Shown here: piece by piece, positions 7,925 to 15,974 of the stretch | How positions within the stretch are numbered: the first letter of the stretch is position 1 | How the letters are laid out: each line of letters begins with the position of its first letter | Origin: Paenibacillus sp. BJ-4 | Lineage (GTDB): Bacteria > Bacillota > Bacilli > Paenibacillales > Paenibacillaceae | Length of the DNA: 64,000 nt | Reading direction: 5' to 3' | Assembly (NCBI RefSeq): GCF_020404765.1 | Contig: NZ_JAIVEM010000072.1 | Span: 62,001-126,000 of the forward strand | Notes under the pieces: generated by a model | Told to the model about the DNA's origin: nothing | Seen by the model: only the letters and a program-made list of their open reading frames with translations | Databases searched by the model: none | Made by a program: the position numbers and the translations under genes

Positions 7925-10147
7925 TTGTCTAACGAGGAAACAAAGACGGAAATCGGACAGGAGCCGAACGAAGCAGAACGCCAGGAGCGGAATGTCAAAC
8001 AAGTGGCGAGAGAGCTGTCGCTGGCACTCAAGCAAATTCGGACAACGATCAGTTTGCTGGATGAAGGGAATACGATTCCTTTTATCGCGCGATACCGTAA
8101 GGAAATGACAGGAGAGCTGGACGAAAACCAGCTGCGTGAAATTGAAGACCGTGTGCTGTATTTACGTAATCTGGAGGATCGTAAGGTAGAAGTCATCCGC
8201 ATCATTGATGAGCAAGGCAAGCTGACGGAAGACCTGCAGGCCGCTATCACCTCTGCGGTTAAGCTTCAGGAAGTGGAGGATTTGTACCGTCCTTATCGGC
8301 AAAAGCGCAAAACCCGCGCGAGTGTGGCGAAGGAACGTGGACTGGAGCCACTGTCTATCTGGATCTGGAGCCAGCCGAAGCAAGGCGATGCTCTGAAAGA
8401 AGCCGAATCCTATGTGAATGCAGAGCTGGGAGTCGAAAGCGCTGAAGCGGCTATTCAGGGAGCTTTGGACATTTTAGCGGAAAATATTGCAGACGATGCG
8501 ACGATTCGCCAATGGGTACGTCGATATACACTCGACCATGGCATGTTAACCTCCGAAGCGAAGGACGCGGAGCAAGAGTCTGTGTATGAGAACTATTACA
8601 GCTATCGTGAGCTGGCCAAGAAAATGCCGCCTCACCGCATTCTGGCGATTAACCGTGGGGAACGTGAAGGCATTCTTAAGGTCGGACTGGAGGTAGCGCC
8701 AGATTCGATTTACAATTACGTGGCAGGTCAAGTGGTTAAAGGCTCGTCCGTTGTGGAAGAGCTGCTGCGCAGCGTCATTGAGGATGCGTATAAAAGACTT
8801 ATTGCGCCATCGATTGAGCGTGAGGTGCGTGCCGAAATGACGGAGAAGGGCGAGCAGCAGGCCATCTCTATCTTTGCAGGCAACCTGCGCAGCCTGCTGC
8901 TGCAGGCTCCGATCAAAGGCCGCCGTGTGCTTGGTGTCGATCCGGCATACCGGACAGGCTGCAAGCTGGCGGTTGTCGATGACACGGGCAAGCTGCTGGA
9001 AGTGGCGGTCACATATCCGACACCGCCGAACAACAAGAAGCGTGAGGCTGCCGAGAAGTTCAAGCAGCTGATTGCCCAATACGGCATTGAGCTGATCGTC
9101 ATTGGTAACGGAACCGCTTCGCGCGAGACGGAGCAGTTCGTAGCTGAGGTCATCGCGGAGATTGGTGACAGCAACTTGGCGTACCTGATTGTCAATGAGG
9201 CAGGTGCGAGCGTCTATTCCGCCTCCAAGCTGGCGCAGGAGGAGTTCCCGGATTTGGACGTGGCTGAGCGCAGTGCGGCTTCCATCGCGCGTCGAGTGCA
9301 GGACCCGCTGGCTGAGCTGGTCAAAATTGAGCCCAAAGCCATTGGGGTAGGTCAATACCAGCATGATGTATCACAGAAGCATCTGGATGAAAGCTTGAAG
9401 GATGTTGTAGAATCGGCTGTTAACCATGTCGGTGTGGATGTGAACACCGCTTCCTCGGCACTGTTGTCCTATGTAGCAGGAATTAACGCAACGATCGCCA
9501 AAAATATCGTGAAGTACCGTGAAGAAAACGGTAAGTTCAGCAACCGTCGTCAGCTGCAAAAGGTCCCGCGTCTGGGTGCAAAAACCTACGAGCAATCCAT
9601 TGGCTTTATCCGTATACCGGGTGGAGAAAATCCGTTGGATCGCACGCCAATTCACCCGGAATCGTATACCGTGGTAGACCGCTTGTTGGCTGAGCTGGGC
9701 ATCAGTGCCCACGATTTGGGCACCCAGGCTGCAGCGCAGGCACTGAACGTCTCCAACATCGAGCAGTTGGCCGCTAAGCTGGAGGTTGGTGTACCGACGC
9801 TGCGGGATATTCTGGAGAGCCTCCAGCGTCCGGGACGTGACCCGCGTGATGAACTGCCTTTGCCGGTATTCCGCAAGGATGTGTTGAAGATCGAAGATCT
9901 GGCACCTGGTATGGAGCTGCAGGGGACCGTCCGCAATGTCATTGATTTTGGCGCATTTGTCGATATCGGTATTAAAAGTGACGGGTTGGTTCATATTTCA
10001 CAGCTGCGCAGCGGCTTCGTGAAGCATCCGATGGATGTCGTATCTGTCGGTGATAATGTAACGGTATGGGTGTTGAATGTCGATTTGAAAAAAGGCAGAG
10101 TGGGTCTGACGATGAAGCCTCCAGCAGAGGCACAATCACAGGCATAA
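7925..10147 (+). CDS. tex: Tex-family RNA-binding transcription accessory protein
   Basis: The protein has 740 residues from TTG at 7925, which follows AGGAAGAAGGG; in-frame starts at 7817 and 7880 exist but lack a better site and lie outside the conserved part. Order of domains: the Tex N-terminal helical region (PFIARYRKEMTGELDE), a YqgF/RuvC-like domain (GVDPAYRTGCKLAVVD) near residue 330, helix-hairpin-helix segments (IAKNIVKYREENGKF), and a C-terminal S1 RNA-binding domain (MELQGTVRNVIDFGAFVDIG) near residue 660. B. subtilis YdcI is the counterpart. A strong bidirectional terminator follows. Confidence 0.93.
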   Translation: MSNEETKTEIGQEPNEAERQERNVKQVARELSLALKQIRTTISLLDEGNTIPFIARYRKEMTGELDENQLREIEDRVLYLRNLEDRKVEVIRIIDEQGKLTEDLQAAITSAVKLQEVEDLYRPYRQKRKTRASVAKERGLEPLSIWIWSQPKQGDALKEAESYVNAELGVESAEAAIQGALDILAENIADDATIRQWVRRYTLDHGMLTSEAKDAEQESVYENYYSYRELAKKMPPHRILAINRGEREGILKVGLEVAPDSIYNYVAGQVVKGSSVVEELLRSVIEDAYKRLIAPSIEREVRAEMTEKGEQQAISIFAGNLRSLLLQAPIKGRRVLGVDPAYRTGCKLAVVDDTGKLLEVAVTYPTPPNNKKREAAEKFKQLIAQYGIELIVIGNGTASRETEQFVAEVIAEIGDSNLAYLIVNEAGASVYSASKLAQEEFPDLDVAERSAASIARRVQDPLAELVKIEPKAIGVGQYQHDVSQKHLDESLKDVVESAVNHVGVDVNTASSALLSYVAGINATIAKNIVKYREENGKFSNRRQLQKVPRLGAKTYEQSIGFIRIPGGENPLDRTPIHPESYTVVDRLLAELGISAHDLGTQAAAQALNVSNIEQLAAKLEVGVPTLRDILESLQRPGRDPRDELPLPVFRKDVLKIEDLAPGMELQGTVRNVIDFGAFVDIGIKSDGLVHISQLRSGFVKHPMDVVSVGDNVTVWVLNVDLKKGRVGLTMKPPAEAQSQA

Positions 10148-10185
10148 TACTATAAAGCCGCATAACCTTCTTACGAGGATATAAC

Positions 10186-10232
10186 AAAAGCCGGAATCTC
10201 CGAACCAATCGGAGACTCCGGCTTTCATTTTT
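10186..10232. terminator. Bidirectional terminator between tex and cmpA
   Basis: AAAGCCGGA-TCTCCGA and TCGGAGA-TCCGGCTTT form a long stem with an ACCAA loop, flanked by A-runs on one side and T-runs on the other. It can stop both tex (+) and the convergent cmpA (-). Confidence 0.85.
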
Positions 10233-10246
10233 TGATGCCTTCGCGT

Positions 10247-10381
10247 TCACCCGTTGTTGGCATCAAATTCTACACCAGGGGCTTTATGATAAAAAAACCA
10301 ACAATCGTTCAACAGTTTGATCTGACGACGGTCCTTTTTGTAAAAGGCCCGCATGAGCTGGTTGCTGAGCCATTGAGGCAA
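10247..10381 (-). CDS. cmpA: Cortex morphogenetic protein CmpA
   Basis: This 44-residue minus-strand gene is easy to miss. It reads MPQWLSNQLMRAFYKKDRRQ, then IKLLNDCWFFYHK and a short tail. That matches what I remember of B. subtilis CmpA (about 37 residues; core of Trp, basic residues, IKLLNQCWYFY). CmpA is a sporulation quality-control adaptor that delivers SpoIVA to ClpXP. The TTG start has GGAGGAGGAG 5 bases upstream. The gene lies between tex and the SprT-like gene, as I recall for Bacillus, and its presence implies endospore formation. Residue-level match and synteny agree. Confidence 0.85.
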   Translation of the reverse strand: MPQWLSNQLMRAFYKKDRRQIKLLNDCWFFYHKAPGVEFDANNG

Positions 10382-10524
10382 GTCAATCTCCTCCTCCGTG
10401 TTACTTCTGTATGTTTAGCATATGGGATGAGTACCTAAAGTGTGCTTGTGAATTAGGGTTAGACTTCGATCGTTATTTTGTAATATGCTTGTCAGTATGG
10501 GACAAAGGAGGAGAACAGGTAAGG

Positions 10525-11013
10525 ATGGAGTCCAGGTCCATGAGTAATGAAGAGCTTCAGGAGTGGGTGAAGTATATTTCGTTGGAAAGCTTCGGTGTGC
10601 CGTTTCGGCATCAAGCCCGCTTCAATGCCCGCCTGTCTTCTACAGGTGGTCGTTATTTTATGAAAAGTCATCATATTGAAATCAATCCACATCAGCTTGC
10701 AGCCTTCGGACGCTCTGAGGTGGAAAAAATTATAAAGCATGAGCTGTGCCACTATCATTTGCATCTGCGCGGAATGGGCTATCGACATCGGGATGCAGAT
10801 TTCAAGGCATGGCTGGCCCGTGTAGGAGGAAGCAGGCATTGCCAAACCCTGCCGGGAAGATTGGAAAGGAAGCCGCAGCCTTTTCGTTACAAGCTGGTGT
10901 GCGTTTCCTGTGGACAGGAATACTTGCGGAAACGTAAAATGGATCCACAGCGTTACCGCTGTGGTAAATGTGGAAGTAAACTCTGTTTGTTAGCACTTGA
11001 CGGCACCCCCTGA
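10525..11013 (+). CDS. SprT-like zinc metalloprotease-fold protein, YdcK family
   Basis: The protein has 162 residues from ATG at 10525 (GGAGGAG upstream); ATG at 10540, giving MSNEELQEWV, is equally plausible. The zinc motif HELCHYHLH is at about residues 72-80 and a C-terminal zinc ribbon contributes CVSCG and CGKCG. N-terminal ISLESFGVPF and GGRYFMKSHHIEINP are characteristic of SprT/YdcK. The biochemical role of the bacterial family is unclear. Its place downstream of tex and cmpA repeats the Bacillus order. A longer ORF upstream (from 10411) lacks a ribosome binding site and overlaps the promoter region. Confidence 0.88.
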   Translation: MESRSMSNEELQEWVKYISLESFGVPFRHQARFNARLSSTGGRYFMKSHHIEINPHQLAAFGRSEVEKIIKHELCHYHLHLRGMGYRHRDADFKAWLARVGGSRHCQTLPGRLERKPQPFRYKLVCVSCGQEYLRKRKMDPQRYRCGKCGSKLCLLALDGTP

Positions 11014-11026
11014 ATCATGGTAAATT
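10997..11026 (+). promoter_or_regulatory. Possible promoter of tRNA-Asn/tRNA-Ser
   Basis: TTGACG and TAAATT are 18 bp apart, beginning inside the end of the SprT-like gene and ending 32 bp before tRNA-Asn. The -35 is good and the -10 is weak. Confidence 0.4.
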
Positions 11027-11058
11027 AACCATACTGTATACAATATTTACAGTAATGT

Positions 11059-11134
11059 TCCCTGATAGCTCAGTTGGTAGAGCACTCGACTGTTAATCGA
11101 GTTGTCACAGGTTCGAGTCCTGTTCGGGGAGCCA
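11059..11134 (+). tRNA. tRNA-Asn (GTT)
   Basis: A 76-nt cloverleaf with acceptor TCCCTGA/TCGGGGA, anticodon stem CTCGA/TCGAG, loop CTGTTAA giving anticodon GTT, T-loop GGTTCGAGTCC, and encoded GCCA at the 3' end. The next tRNA starts 1 bp later. Confidence 0.97.
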
Positions 11135-11135
11135 T

Positions 11136-11224
11136 GGAGAGGTACCCAAGTGGCTATAAGGGGACCCTCTGCTAAGGGGTTAGGCTGCGAAAGCGGTGCG
11201 AGGGTTCGAATCCCTCTCTCTCCG
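11136..11224 (+). tRNA. tRNA-Ser (GCT)
   Basis: An 89-nt class II tRNA with acceptor GGAGAGG paired to TCTCTCC and discriminator G. Anticodon loop CTGCTAA gives GCT (reads AGC/AGU). It has a long variable arm (GGCTGCGAAAGCGGTGCG region) and the T-arm GAGGGTTCGAATCCCTC. CCA is not encoded. Confidence 0.95.
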
Positions 11225-11240
11225 TTGTTTTTTGAAACAG

Positions 11241-11289
11241 AAAAGGGCGCTCGTATGCATCGGAATGATGCTTGCGAGCGTCCTTTTTG
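11241..11289 (+). terminator. Terminator after the tRNA-Asn/Ser pair
   Basis: AAAAGG-CGCTCG-T-GCATC pairs with GATGC-TT-CGAGCG-CCTTTTT around GGAAT, giving a strong rho-independent structure. It also faces the 3' end of the convergent HAD gene. Confidence 0.75.
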
Positions 11290-11323
11290 TCTATAATTCG
11301 TTTTGAAAATAACGGTATGACTT

Positions 11324-12199
11324 CTAATTTACAGTGTCAACTTCAACCATTTTGAGTATGTTCAACAGAGCATGAGCAACGCCATCCTCCACATTGGTCA
11401 GGGTAACTTCGGAGCAGACGGCCTTGATATCGTCTTTTGCATTGCCCATGGCGATGCCCTTCCCCGCCATCGTCAGCATGGAAATATCATTATAGCTGTC
11501 TCCGATCGCCACGGCTTCCTGCATAGGGATGCTCAGATGATTTGCCAGGTAACGCAATGCATTACCTTTGGATGCATCCTTATGCTCGACTTCAAAGTTA
11601 TGGTCTGAGGAAATGACCATGTTAAGGTCGCCAAGATTCCGGTAGCGCTCACGGCCTTGATCCAGCTTGGCTTGATCAAAGGAGAAACAGAGCACGTTAT
11701 AAATCTCCACATCCAGTGGAATGTCCTCATATGAGTTGATGCGGACAAGCCCCGTCTGTTCATATTGCTTTTCGGCTGCGTGTAATAAAGTATCCAGGGA
11801 AATATTCGGGTTGGCGCTTAACAGACGGTCCATCTCCACAGCAAGCAGCTGATGTCCGTTTTGTGGAGAATATATAGCGCGGTCTGTCATGACCTCATAG
11901 TAAAAATCGTTTGCGCGCAGCCAGCTCAGGACTTCAAAGGTTTCATCTCTGTCCATGGGTGTAGAGGTTAGCTGGTGGCGTTGTGCATCATGGACGGTCG
12001 CACCGTTTGCTCCAATGACGGGGGCTACTAGTCCGGCTTCCTCCAGCTTTGTCCAGGCATCATAAGACGCTCTGCCGGTAGCAATCGCCACCTGGACGCC
12101 TTGCTGCTGTGCTTGGCGTATAGCCTTCGCGTTCACTTTGCTTATTTTTCCTTCCTCATTCAGCAGTGTTCCATCCATATCAATCGCAAACAGTTTCAT
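11324..12199 (-). CDS. Cof-type HAD-superfamily phosphatase
   Basis: The 291-residue HAD hydrolase begins MKLFAIDMDGTLLNEEG, with the nucleophile Asp8 and acid/base Asp10. Motif II is ATGRA near residue 40, motif III Lys is in EVEHKDASKGNAL, and motif IV is AIGDSYNDISML. The long insertion between motifs II and III is a C2B cap as in Cof/YkrA-like sugar-phosphate phosphatases; substrate cannot be read. ATG follows AGGAGATGG. It lies 68 bp downstream of a DeoR-type regulator on the same strand, so a sugar-phosphate role under that regulator is a fair inference. Confidence 0.88.
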   Translation of the reverse strand: MKLFAIDMDGTLLNEEGKISKVNAKAIRQAQQQGVQVAIATGRASYDAWTKLEEAGLVAPVIGANGATVHDAQRHQLTSTPMDRDETFEVLSWLRANDFYYEVMTDRAIYSPQNGHQLLAVEMDRLLSANPNISLDTLLHAAEKQYEQTGLVRINSYEDIPLDVEIYNVLCFSFDQAKLDQGRERYRNLGDLNMVISSDHNFEVEHKDASKGNALRYLANHLSIPMQEAVAIGDSYNDISMLTMAGKGIAMGNAKDDIKAVCSEVTLTNVEDGVAHALLNILKMVEVDTVN

Positions 12200-12267
12200 T
12201 TCTCCATCTCCTGTCTTTTTTATATCTCTTGTATGGGTCTTGAACTACAGCAGATCGACTTCATTTT

Positions 12268-13026
12268 CTATGAGGGGACAATGACCTCAATATCATGATG
12301 TTGAAAGATCTCCAGCATTTCCGCGTCTGGCAAGCGGTCGGTGATCACAGTATTGACTTCGGACAGACCGGCAAAGCGGTAAGGGAATTTTTTTCCGAAT
12401 TTTGTATGGTCCGCAAGGACAATGACCTGATCCGCCTGTTTCATCATTTGATGCATCAGCATACCGTCCTCCTCGTGATATACACTCAGTCCATGGGGGG
12501 CTATACCTCCAACCCCAATAAAGGCTTTATCCACAAAATAGTGGGACAAGGTGGCGATGACGGAGGAACCATATACGTATCGGTGTTCTTTTTGCAGGCG
12601 GCCTCCCAACAGATGAATGGAGACACCTTCTTTTCCGGATAGCACGTCAGCTTGATTAATTGAATTGGTGATGACCGAGCATTCCTGTACATTTAGTTTT
12701 TCTGCACACGCCTGCACAGTCGTAGAGGAATCCAATATGATGCGATCCTTATCACGTATCATATTGGCGGCCAGTTGTCCGATCGCTTGCTTTTCTGCAG
12801 ATAGAGTGAGCAGTCTTTCGTTATAATTTCTAATCGAATCGTGGAGTGAGGGGAGGAGAGCGCCACCGCGAGTGCGAATAATCTTTTGATGCTCCTCAAG
12901 CTTTACCAAATCCCGACGAGCTGTATCCCGTGATACATTAAAAATTTCGCAAATATCGTCCACCGAAATGCGCTTATGAAGCTGTAAGTACTCAACGATC
13001 TGTAGCATTCGTTCTTCCTGATACAT
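12268..13026 (-). CDS. DeoR-family transcriptional regulator
   Basis: The 252-residue repressor starts after AAAGGAGC. The N-terminal DeoR helix-turn-helix is ISVDDICEIFNVSRDTARRD (residues about 19-38), with the typical KIIRTRGGALLP follow-up. The C-terminal DeoRC sugar-phosphate-sensing domain contains DSSTTVQACAEKL, NSINQADVL and the IGVGGIAPHGLSVYHEED and VLADHTKFGKKF motifs. Probably controls itself and the downstream HAD phosphatase gene in response to a phosphorylated sugar; the ligand is unknown. Upstream DNA has repeated ATAAGTAAATATAAG-like sequences that could be operators. Confidence 0.9.
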   Translation of the reverse strand: MYQEERMLQIVEYLQLHKRISVDDICEIFNVSRDTARRDLVKLEEHQKIIRTRGGALLPSLHDSIRNYNERLLTLSAEKQAIGQLAANMIRDKDRIILDSSTTVQACAEKLNVQECSVITNSINQADVLSGKEGVSIHLLGGRLQKEHRYVYGSSVIATLSHYFVDKAFIGVGGIAPHGLSVYHEEDGMLMHQMMKQADQVIVLADHTKFGKKFPYRFAGLSEVNTVITDRLPDAEMLEIFQHHDIEVIVPS

Positions 13027-13199
13027 AAGTAAGCTCCTTTGGTATAAAATGATTTCGGTTTATGTAAGTGATTATAAGTAAATATAAGTTTATTTGCAAT
13101 AAAACATTCATGAACTTGTGATTTTAGATGTAATAGGATGCATTTCGTAAGTGAATATGCGTTTTATAATTTAGCGAATGTCTTATTTAAAATTTAGTA

Positions 13200-13228
13200 T
13201 TGCCATTCTCTAATCTATTTGATATACT
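13200..13228 (+). promoter_or_regulatory. Promoter of the tRNA-Glu/Lys/Leu cluster
   Basis: TTGCCA (13200-13205) and TATACT (13223-13228) have an ideal 17-bp spacer and lie 33 bp before tRNA-Glu. Confidence 0.6.
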
Positions 13229-13261
13229 CTTTCTTGTCGCCAAGTTGGCGTATAAAAATAA

Positions 13262-13333
13262 GGCCCGTTGGTCAAGGGGTTAAGACACCTCCCTTTCACG
13301 GAGGTAACAGGGGTTCGAATCCCCTACGGGTCA
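13262..13333 (+). tRNA. tRNA-Glu (TTC)
   Basis: A 72-nt cloverleaf with acceptor GGCCCGT/ACGGGTC, anticodon stem CCTCC/GGAGG, loop CTTTCAC giving TTC, and T-arm GGGGTTCGAATCCCC. CCA is not encoded; discriminator A. Confidence 0.96.
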
Positions 13334-13420
13334 TTGTTGTCTTTACAGACTACAATGTTGCATGCTTAAGGGGAATTCCTGAGGTCTGGTCTAATGGCGG
13401 GCAGCTTGGATGAACAGCAT

Positions 13421-13496
13421 GAGCCATTAGCTCAGTTGGTAGAGCACCTGACTTTTAATCAGGGTGTCGAAGGTTCGAGTCCTTCATGGCTCACCA
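13421..13496 (+). tRNA. tRNA-Lys (TTT)
   Basis: A 76-nt cloverleaf with acceptor GAGCCAT/ATGGCTC, anticodon stem CCTGA/TCAGG, loop CTTTTAA giving TTT, T-arm AAGGTTCGAGTCCTT and encoded ACCA. Confidence 0.97.
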
Positions 13497-13511
13497 TTTA
13501 TATTTTGTTAT

Positions 13512-13594
13512 GCGGTCGTGGTGGAATGGCAGACACGCTATCTTGAGGGGGTAGTGAGCGTACGCTCGTGGAGGTTCGAGTCCTCTCGACCGCA
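13512..13594 (+). tRNA. tRNA-Leu (GAG), first copy
   Basis: An 83-nt class II tRNA with acceptor GCGGTCG/CGACCGC, anticodon stem CTATC/GGTAG, loop TTGAGGG giving GAG, and T-arm GAGGTTCGAGTCCTC. The variable arm contains GTGAGCGTACGCTCG. A second copy at 16897 differs only in this arm. Confidence 0.95.
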
Positions 13595-13610
13595 TCAGTG
13601 GAATAAACGG

Positions 13611-13639
13611 AAAAGTCTCTCGTAGTAGAGGCTTTTTTT
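13611..13639 (+). terminator. Terminator of the tRNA-Glu/Lys/Leu cluster
   Basis: AAGTCTCT and AGAGGCTT pair around CGTAGT, followed by seven T. Confidence 0.65.
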
Positions 13640-13722
13640 GTTTGTGCAGTGATGTATGAAGTAATGATTATGAAGAAATAATGATTCCATAGTATAATAT
13701 AACGCCATAATGTTATAGAATG

Positions 13723-13738
13723 ATAAGTATAAACTTAT
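13723..13738. promoter_or_regulatory. Candidate MarR operator
   Basis: ATAAGT-ATAA-ACTTAT is a 6-bp inverted repeat 18 bp before the MarR ATG and downstream of a TATAAT. MarR proteins usually autorepress from such sites; assignment is positional. Confidence 0.35.
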
Positions 13739-13756
13739 GAAGTGACGGTGAAAAAT

Positions 13757-14212
13757 ATGGACACTCAATTGTTAGGAAATATATCAGAAAATATTTTGGG
13801 CTTGTTTCCGATTGTGAAGAAGAAATTTTTCACCTACGGTCCGCTTGATTTCCCATTGCATTTGTCGCCTAATAACTTTCAGGTATTACTACTGCTGCGT
13901 GAAGTACGCTCGTCTACCGTATCAGATTTGTCCAAACAACTTAATGTCTCGCGTCCGAATATGACTCCTCTTCTGGACAAGTTGGTGGAGCATGGGTTGG
14001 CTGATCGCCAGTCGTGTGACTCGGATCGCAGAGTCGTGAATGTGGCAATTACAGAAGAAGGCGACGCTTTTTGTGAACAGGTATTCCATACCTTTTCCAA
14101 TAAAATTCAAGAGAGACTGGTGTTTTTGCCAGAAGAAGAATTATTGCACTTGAGCGAAACTCTAAATGAATTGAAGCAGATATTACTTAAAATCGACAAC
14201 TCTACTCCGTAA
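13757..14212 (+). CDS. MarR-family transcriptional regulator
   Basis: The protein has 151 residues from ATG at 13757; in-frame GTGs at 13742 and 13748 are alternatives, but GGTGA in front of the ATG serves as its site. The winged helix core is STVSDLSKQLNVSRPNMTPLLDKLVEHGL with the wing motif SDRRVVNVAITEEG (the usual DRR). It lacks the N-terminal sensing cysteine of OhrR, so it is unlikely to be the regulator of ohr or gpx in this window. No target gene is adjacent: downstream is a terminator and then XRE genes. Confidence 0.85.
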   Translation: MDTQLLGNISENILGLFPIVKKKFFTYGPLDFPLHLSPNNFQVLLLLREVRSSTVSDLSKQLNVSRPNMTPLLDKLVEHGLADRQSCDSDRRVVNVAITEEGDAFCEQVFHTFSNKIQERLVFLPEEELLHLSETLNELKQILLKIDNSTP

Positions 14213-14236
14213 TTGGTGTACAAGAGCTGACTAAAG

Positions 14237-14270
14237 ACCGCCGTTTTCTTCGGAAAATAGGCGGTTTTTG
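14237..14270 (+). terminator. Terminator after the MarR gene
   Basis: ACCGCC-TTTTC and GAAAA-GGCGGT enclose a TTCG tetraloop, followed by TTTTTG. Confidence 0.8.
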
Positions 14271-14397
14271 TTGCATATTGTGGTATAATGAAAACCAACA
14301 TACATAATTCGGCAATTTTGGCACACGTGATCTTTGAAATGGGAACAGGGGACATGATATCGTTATTTGAGAGTCTGCTAGGGAGGAAGGAACTTCT

Positions 14398-14772
14398 ATG
14401 CAATCTATTTACCAACGTATTGAGCACCTTATCAAGGAACGGGGAATGACCAAAAAAGCGTTCTGCGAGCAGCTGGGTATTAGTACGGGGAACTTTGGAG
14501 ATTGGAAAAGAGGAAAAACGACGCCGGGCACGAATAAACTCATTGAAATCGCTTCGTTTTTTAATGCCAGTCTGGATTGGATCATGCTGGGACGAGATGA
14601 GCGGGGTGAGGCGCTAAAGGAGTCGAAAGACCCTTATTTTTTTGAGGCTTCAGGGCAACTGAATTGCCAGGGGGAAGCGCTTAGTGAGGCGGAAAAGGAT
14701 TTTATACTTGAGTATATTGAATTTACTCGTTCTCGTAAAGAGAAAAAACACGGCAATTCAACTGCCGAATAG
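14398..14772 (+). CDS. XRE-family helix-turn-helix protein (tandem copy 1)
   Basis: A 124-residue protein starting after AGGGAGGAAGG. Residues 1-65 form a Cro/CI-type HTH (IYQRIEHLIKERGMTKKAFC, then EQLGISTGNFGDWKRGKTTPG and IEIASFFNASLDWIM). The C-terminal tail (FFEASGQLNCQGEALSEAEKD, then ILEYIEF) is shared with the next gene, so the two are paralogues from a local duplication. No metalloprotease or oligomerisation domain of phage CI type is visible. Targets are unknown. Confidence 0.85.
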   Translation: MQSIYQRIEHLIKERGMTKKAFCEQLGISTGNFGDWKRGKTTPGTNKLIEIASFFNASLDWIMLGRDERGEALKESKDPYFFEASGQLNCQGEALSEAEKDFILEYIEFTRSRKEKKHGNSTAE

Positions 14773-14837
14773 TGATTTGCTTAAGGTTTGAACTGAAATT
14801 TCATTAGTAAAAGTTATGCTGTCGGAGGGGAAACATT

Positions 14838-15221
14838 GTGGGAGATCAAACTATTTATCAGCGGATTGAAGCTTTGATTAAGGATCGGGGAATGACCAAA
14901 AAGGCGTTTTGTGAAAAGCTCAAAATAAGTTCAGGGAATCTCGGTGATTGGAGAAGAGGGAAAACAACGCCGGGTACGACGCATCTAATTCAAATTTCGG
15001 ACTTTTTTAACGTATCGCTCGACTGGTTAATGAAAGGGATCAAGCCGGGGGAAGGCGTGCTCCAGGAGCAAAAGGCTGCTTATTTTTTTGGGGTAATGGG
15101 GCCATTGAATTGCCAGGCAGAAGATCTGGAAGCAGAAGAACAGAATTTTATTTTAGAATATGTTGAATTCGCAAAATACCGCAAGCAAAAAAAAGAGAAT
15201 AACAAAACAAAGTCGGAATGA
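14838..15221 (+). CDS. XRE-family helix-turn-helix protein (tandem copy 2)
   Basis: The protein has 127 residues from GTG after TCGGAGGGG. The HTH part IYQRIEALIKDRGMTKKAFC, then KLKISSGNLGDWRRGKTTPG is nearly the same as copy 1, and the tail again has a short hydrophobic piece then LNCQAEDLEAEEQNFILEYVEF. Strong conservation of both halves suggests both copies are functional DNA-binding proteins. The 65-bp gap allows co-transcription with copy 1. The tail ends in a basic, Lys-rich stretch. Confidence 0.85.
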   Translation: MGDQTIYQRIEALIKDRGMTKKAFCEKLKISSGNLGDWRRGKTTPGTTHLIQISDFFNVSLDWLMKGIKPGEGVLQEQKAAYFFGVMGPLNCQAEDLEAEEQNFILEYVEFAKYRKQKKENNKTKSE

Positions 15222-15349
15222 TCTTCTTGCTAGAGGATTACCCGAATTGAAAACCCGTAAAACGGACTGGCGGGTTCGAATTACGAGTTTATTTGGGTTG
15301 TAGGGATATGGAGTCCATATATGTAGCTGGAACCCTTGCATGGTTGGTT

Positions 15350-15571
15350 TTAGAGTGGTGATGCCTCCTTATAGTCGTTATCGTCGATGTCCAGAATTGC
15401 TGCAACCTGTTTTCTGTACCTTTGTGCTTTGCGGGTGCCATGAATCAGATTGGATAAACGTGAAGGCGGAATGTTGTGTGTCTCGCAAAATGTTTTCTGA
15501 TCCAGTCGAAGTTCGACAAGCCGTTGTTTGATGGCCCACCCGAAGGAGGTGACAGGCATTTTGTTGTTCAA
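15350..15571 (-). CDS. Small XRE-type DNA-binding protein
   Basis: The 73-residue protein from TTG at 15571 (AAGGGG upstream) or ATG at 15559 is one HTH domain and little else: SFGWAIKQRLVELRLDQKTFC, then ETHNIPPSRLSNLIHGTRKAQRY and QVAAILDIDD. It resembles phage-type Cro/repressor mini-proteins. It is transcribed toward the tandem XRE genes, so their 3' ends converge. Function unknown. Confidence 0.7.
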   Translation of the reverse strand: MNNKMPVTSFGWAIKQRLVELRLDQKTFCETHNIPPSRLSNLIHGTRKAQRYRKQVAAILDIDDNDYKEASPL

Positions 15572-15822
15572 GAGAAATCGCCCCTTACGGATTCTTGCGG
15601 AATAATTGGTGTGTTATAATAATCATCAGTAAACATGTTAGAATTAACCATCTAAAACCATGATACACTTTTATACGTGCTTTTACAATCGAAAATACGT
15701 TATTTCGTTAAATTAATTACTTAATTAAGTGAGTGAGGATTTTGCAAAATCCTGAAGTGCTGGGTGATCTGATTCAGCCATCTAGAGCCTGTTAACGGTG
15801 TGATTTGCGGTTATGCTTGGAT

Positions 15823-15867
15823 AAAAAAAGCACTCTGCCACTTGGGAAAAGCGGTAGGGTGCTTTTG
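15823..15867 (-). terminator. Terminator of the orphan ureF
   Basis: On the minus strand AAGCACCCTACC and GGCAGAGTGCTT pair imperfectly and a run of T follows. It lies about 110 bp past the ureF stop. Confidence 0.55.
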
Positions 15868-15974
15868 CTGTTGCAGCCGGATTGGCGAAACGAGGCATCA
15901 GGGAGGCGCTGGAAGGCGTTTGGATAGGCCGGGGGAGGGAAACAGCCCTACTTCATCCAAACGGCCTTTACGAC

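Noticed and set aside
13757-14212. MarR protein as OhrR
   Set aside because: The N-terminal sensing cysteine of OhrR is missing and the gene is not next to ohr or gpx.
14398-15571. Prophage remnant suggested by three XRE genes
   Set aside because: No integrase, terminase, structural, holin or attachment-site features are visible around them.
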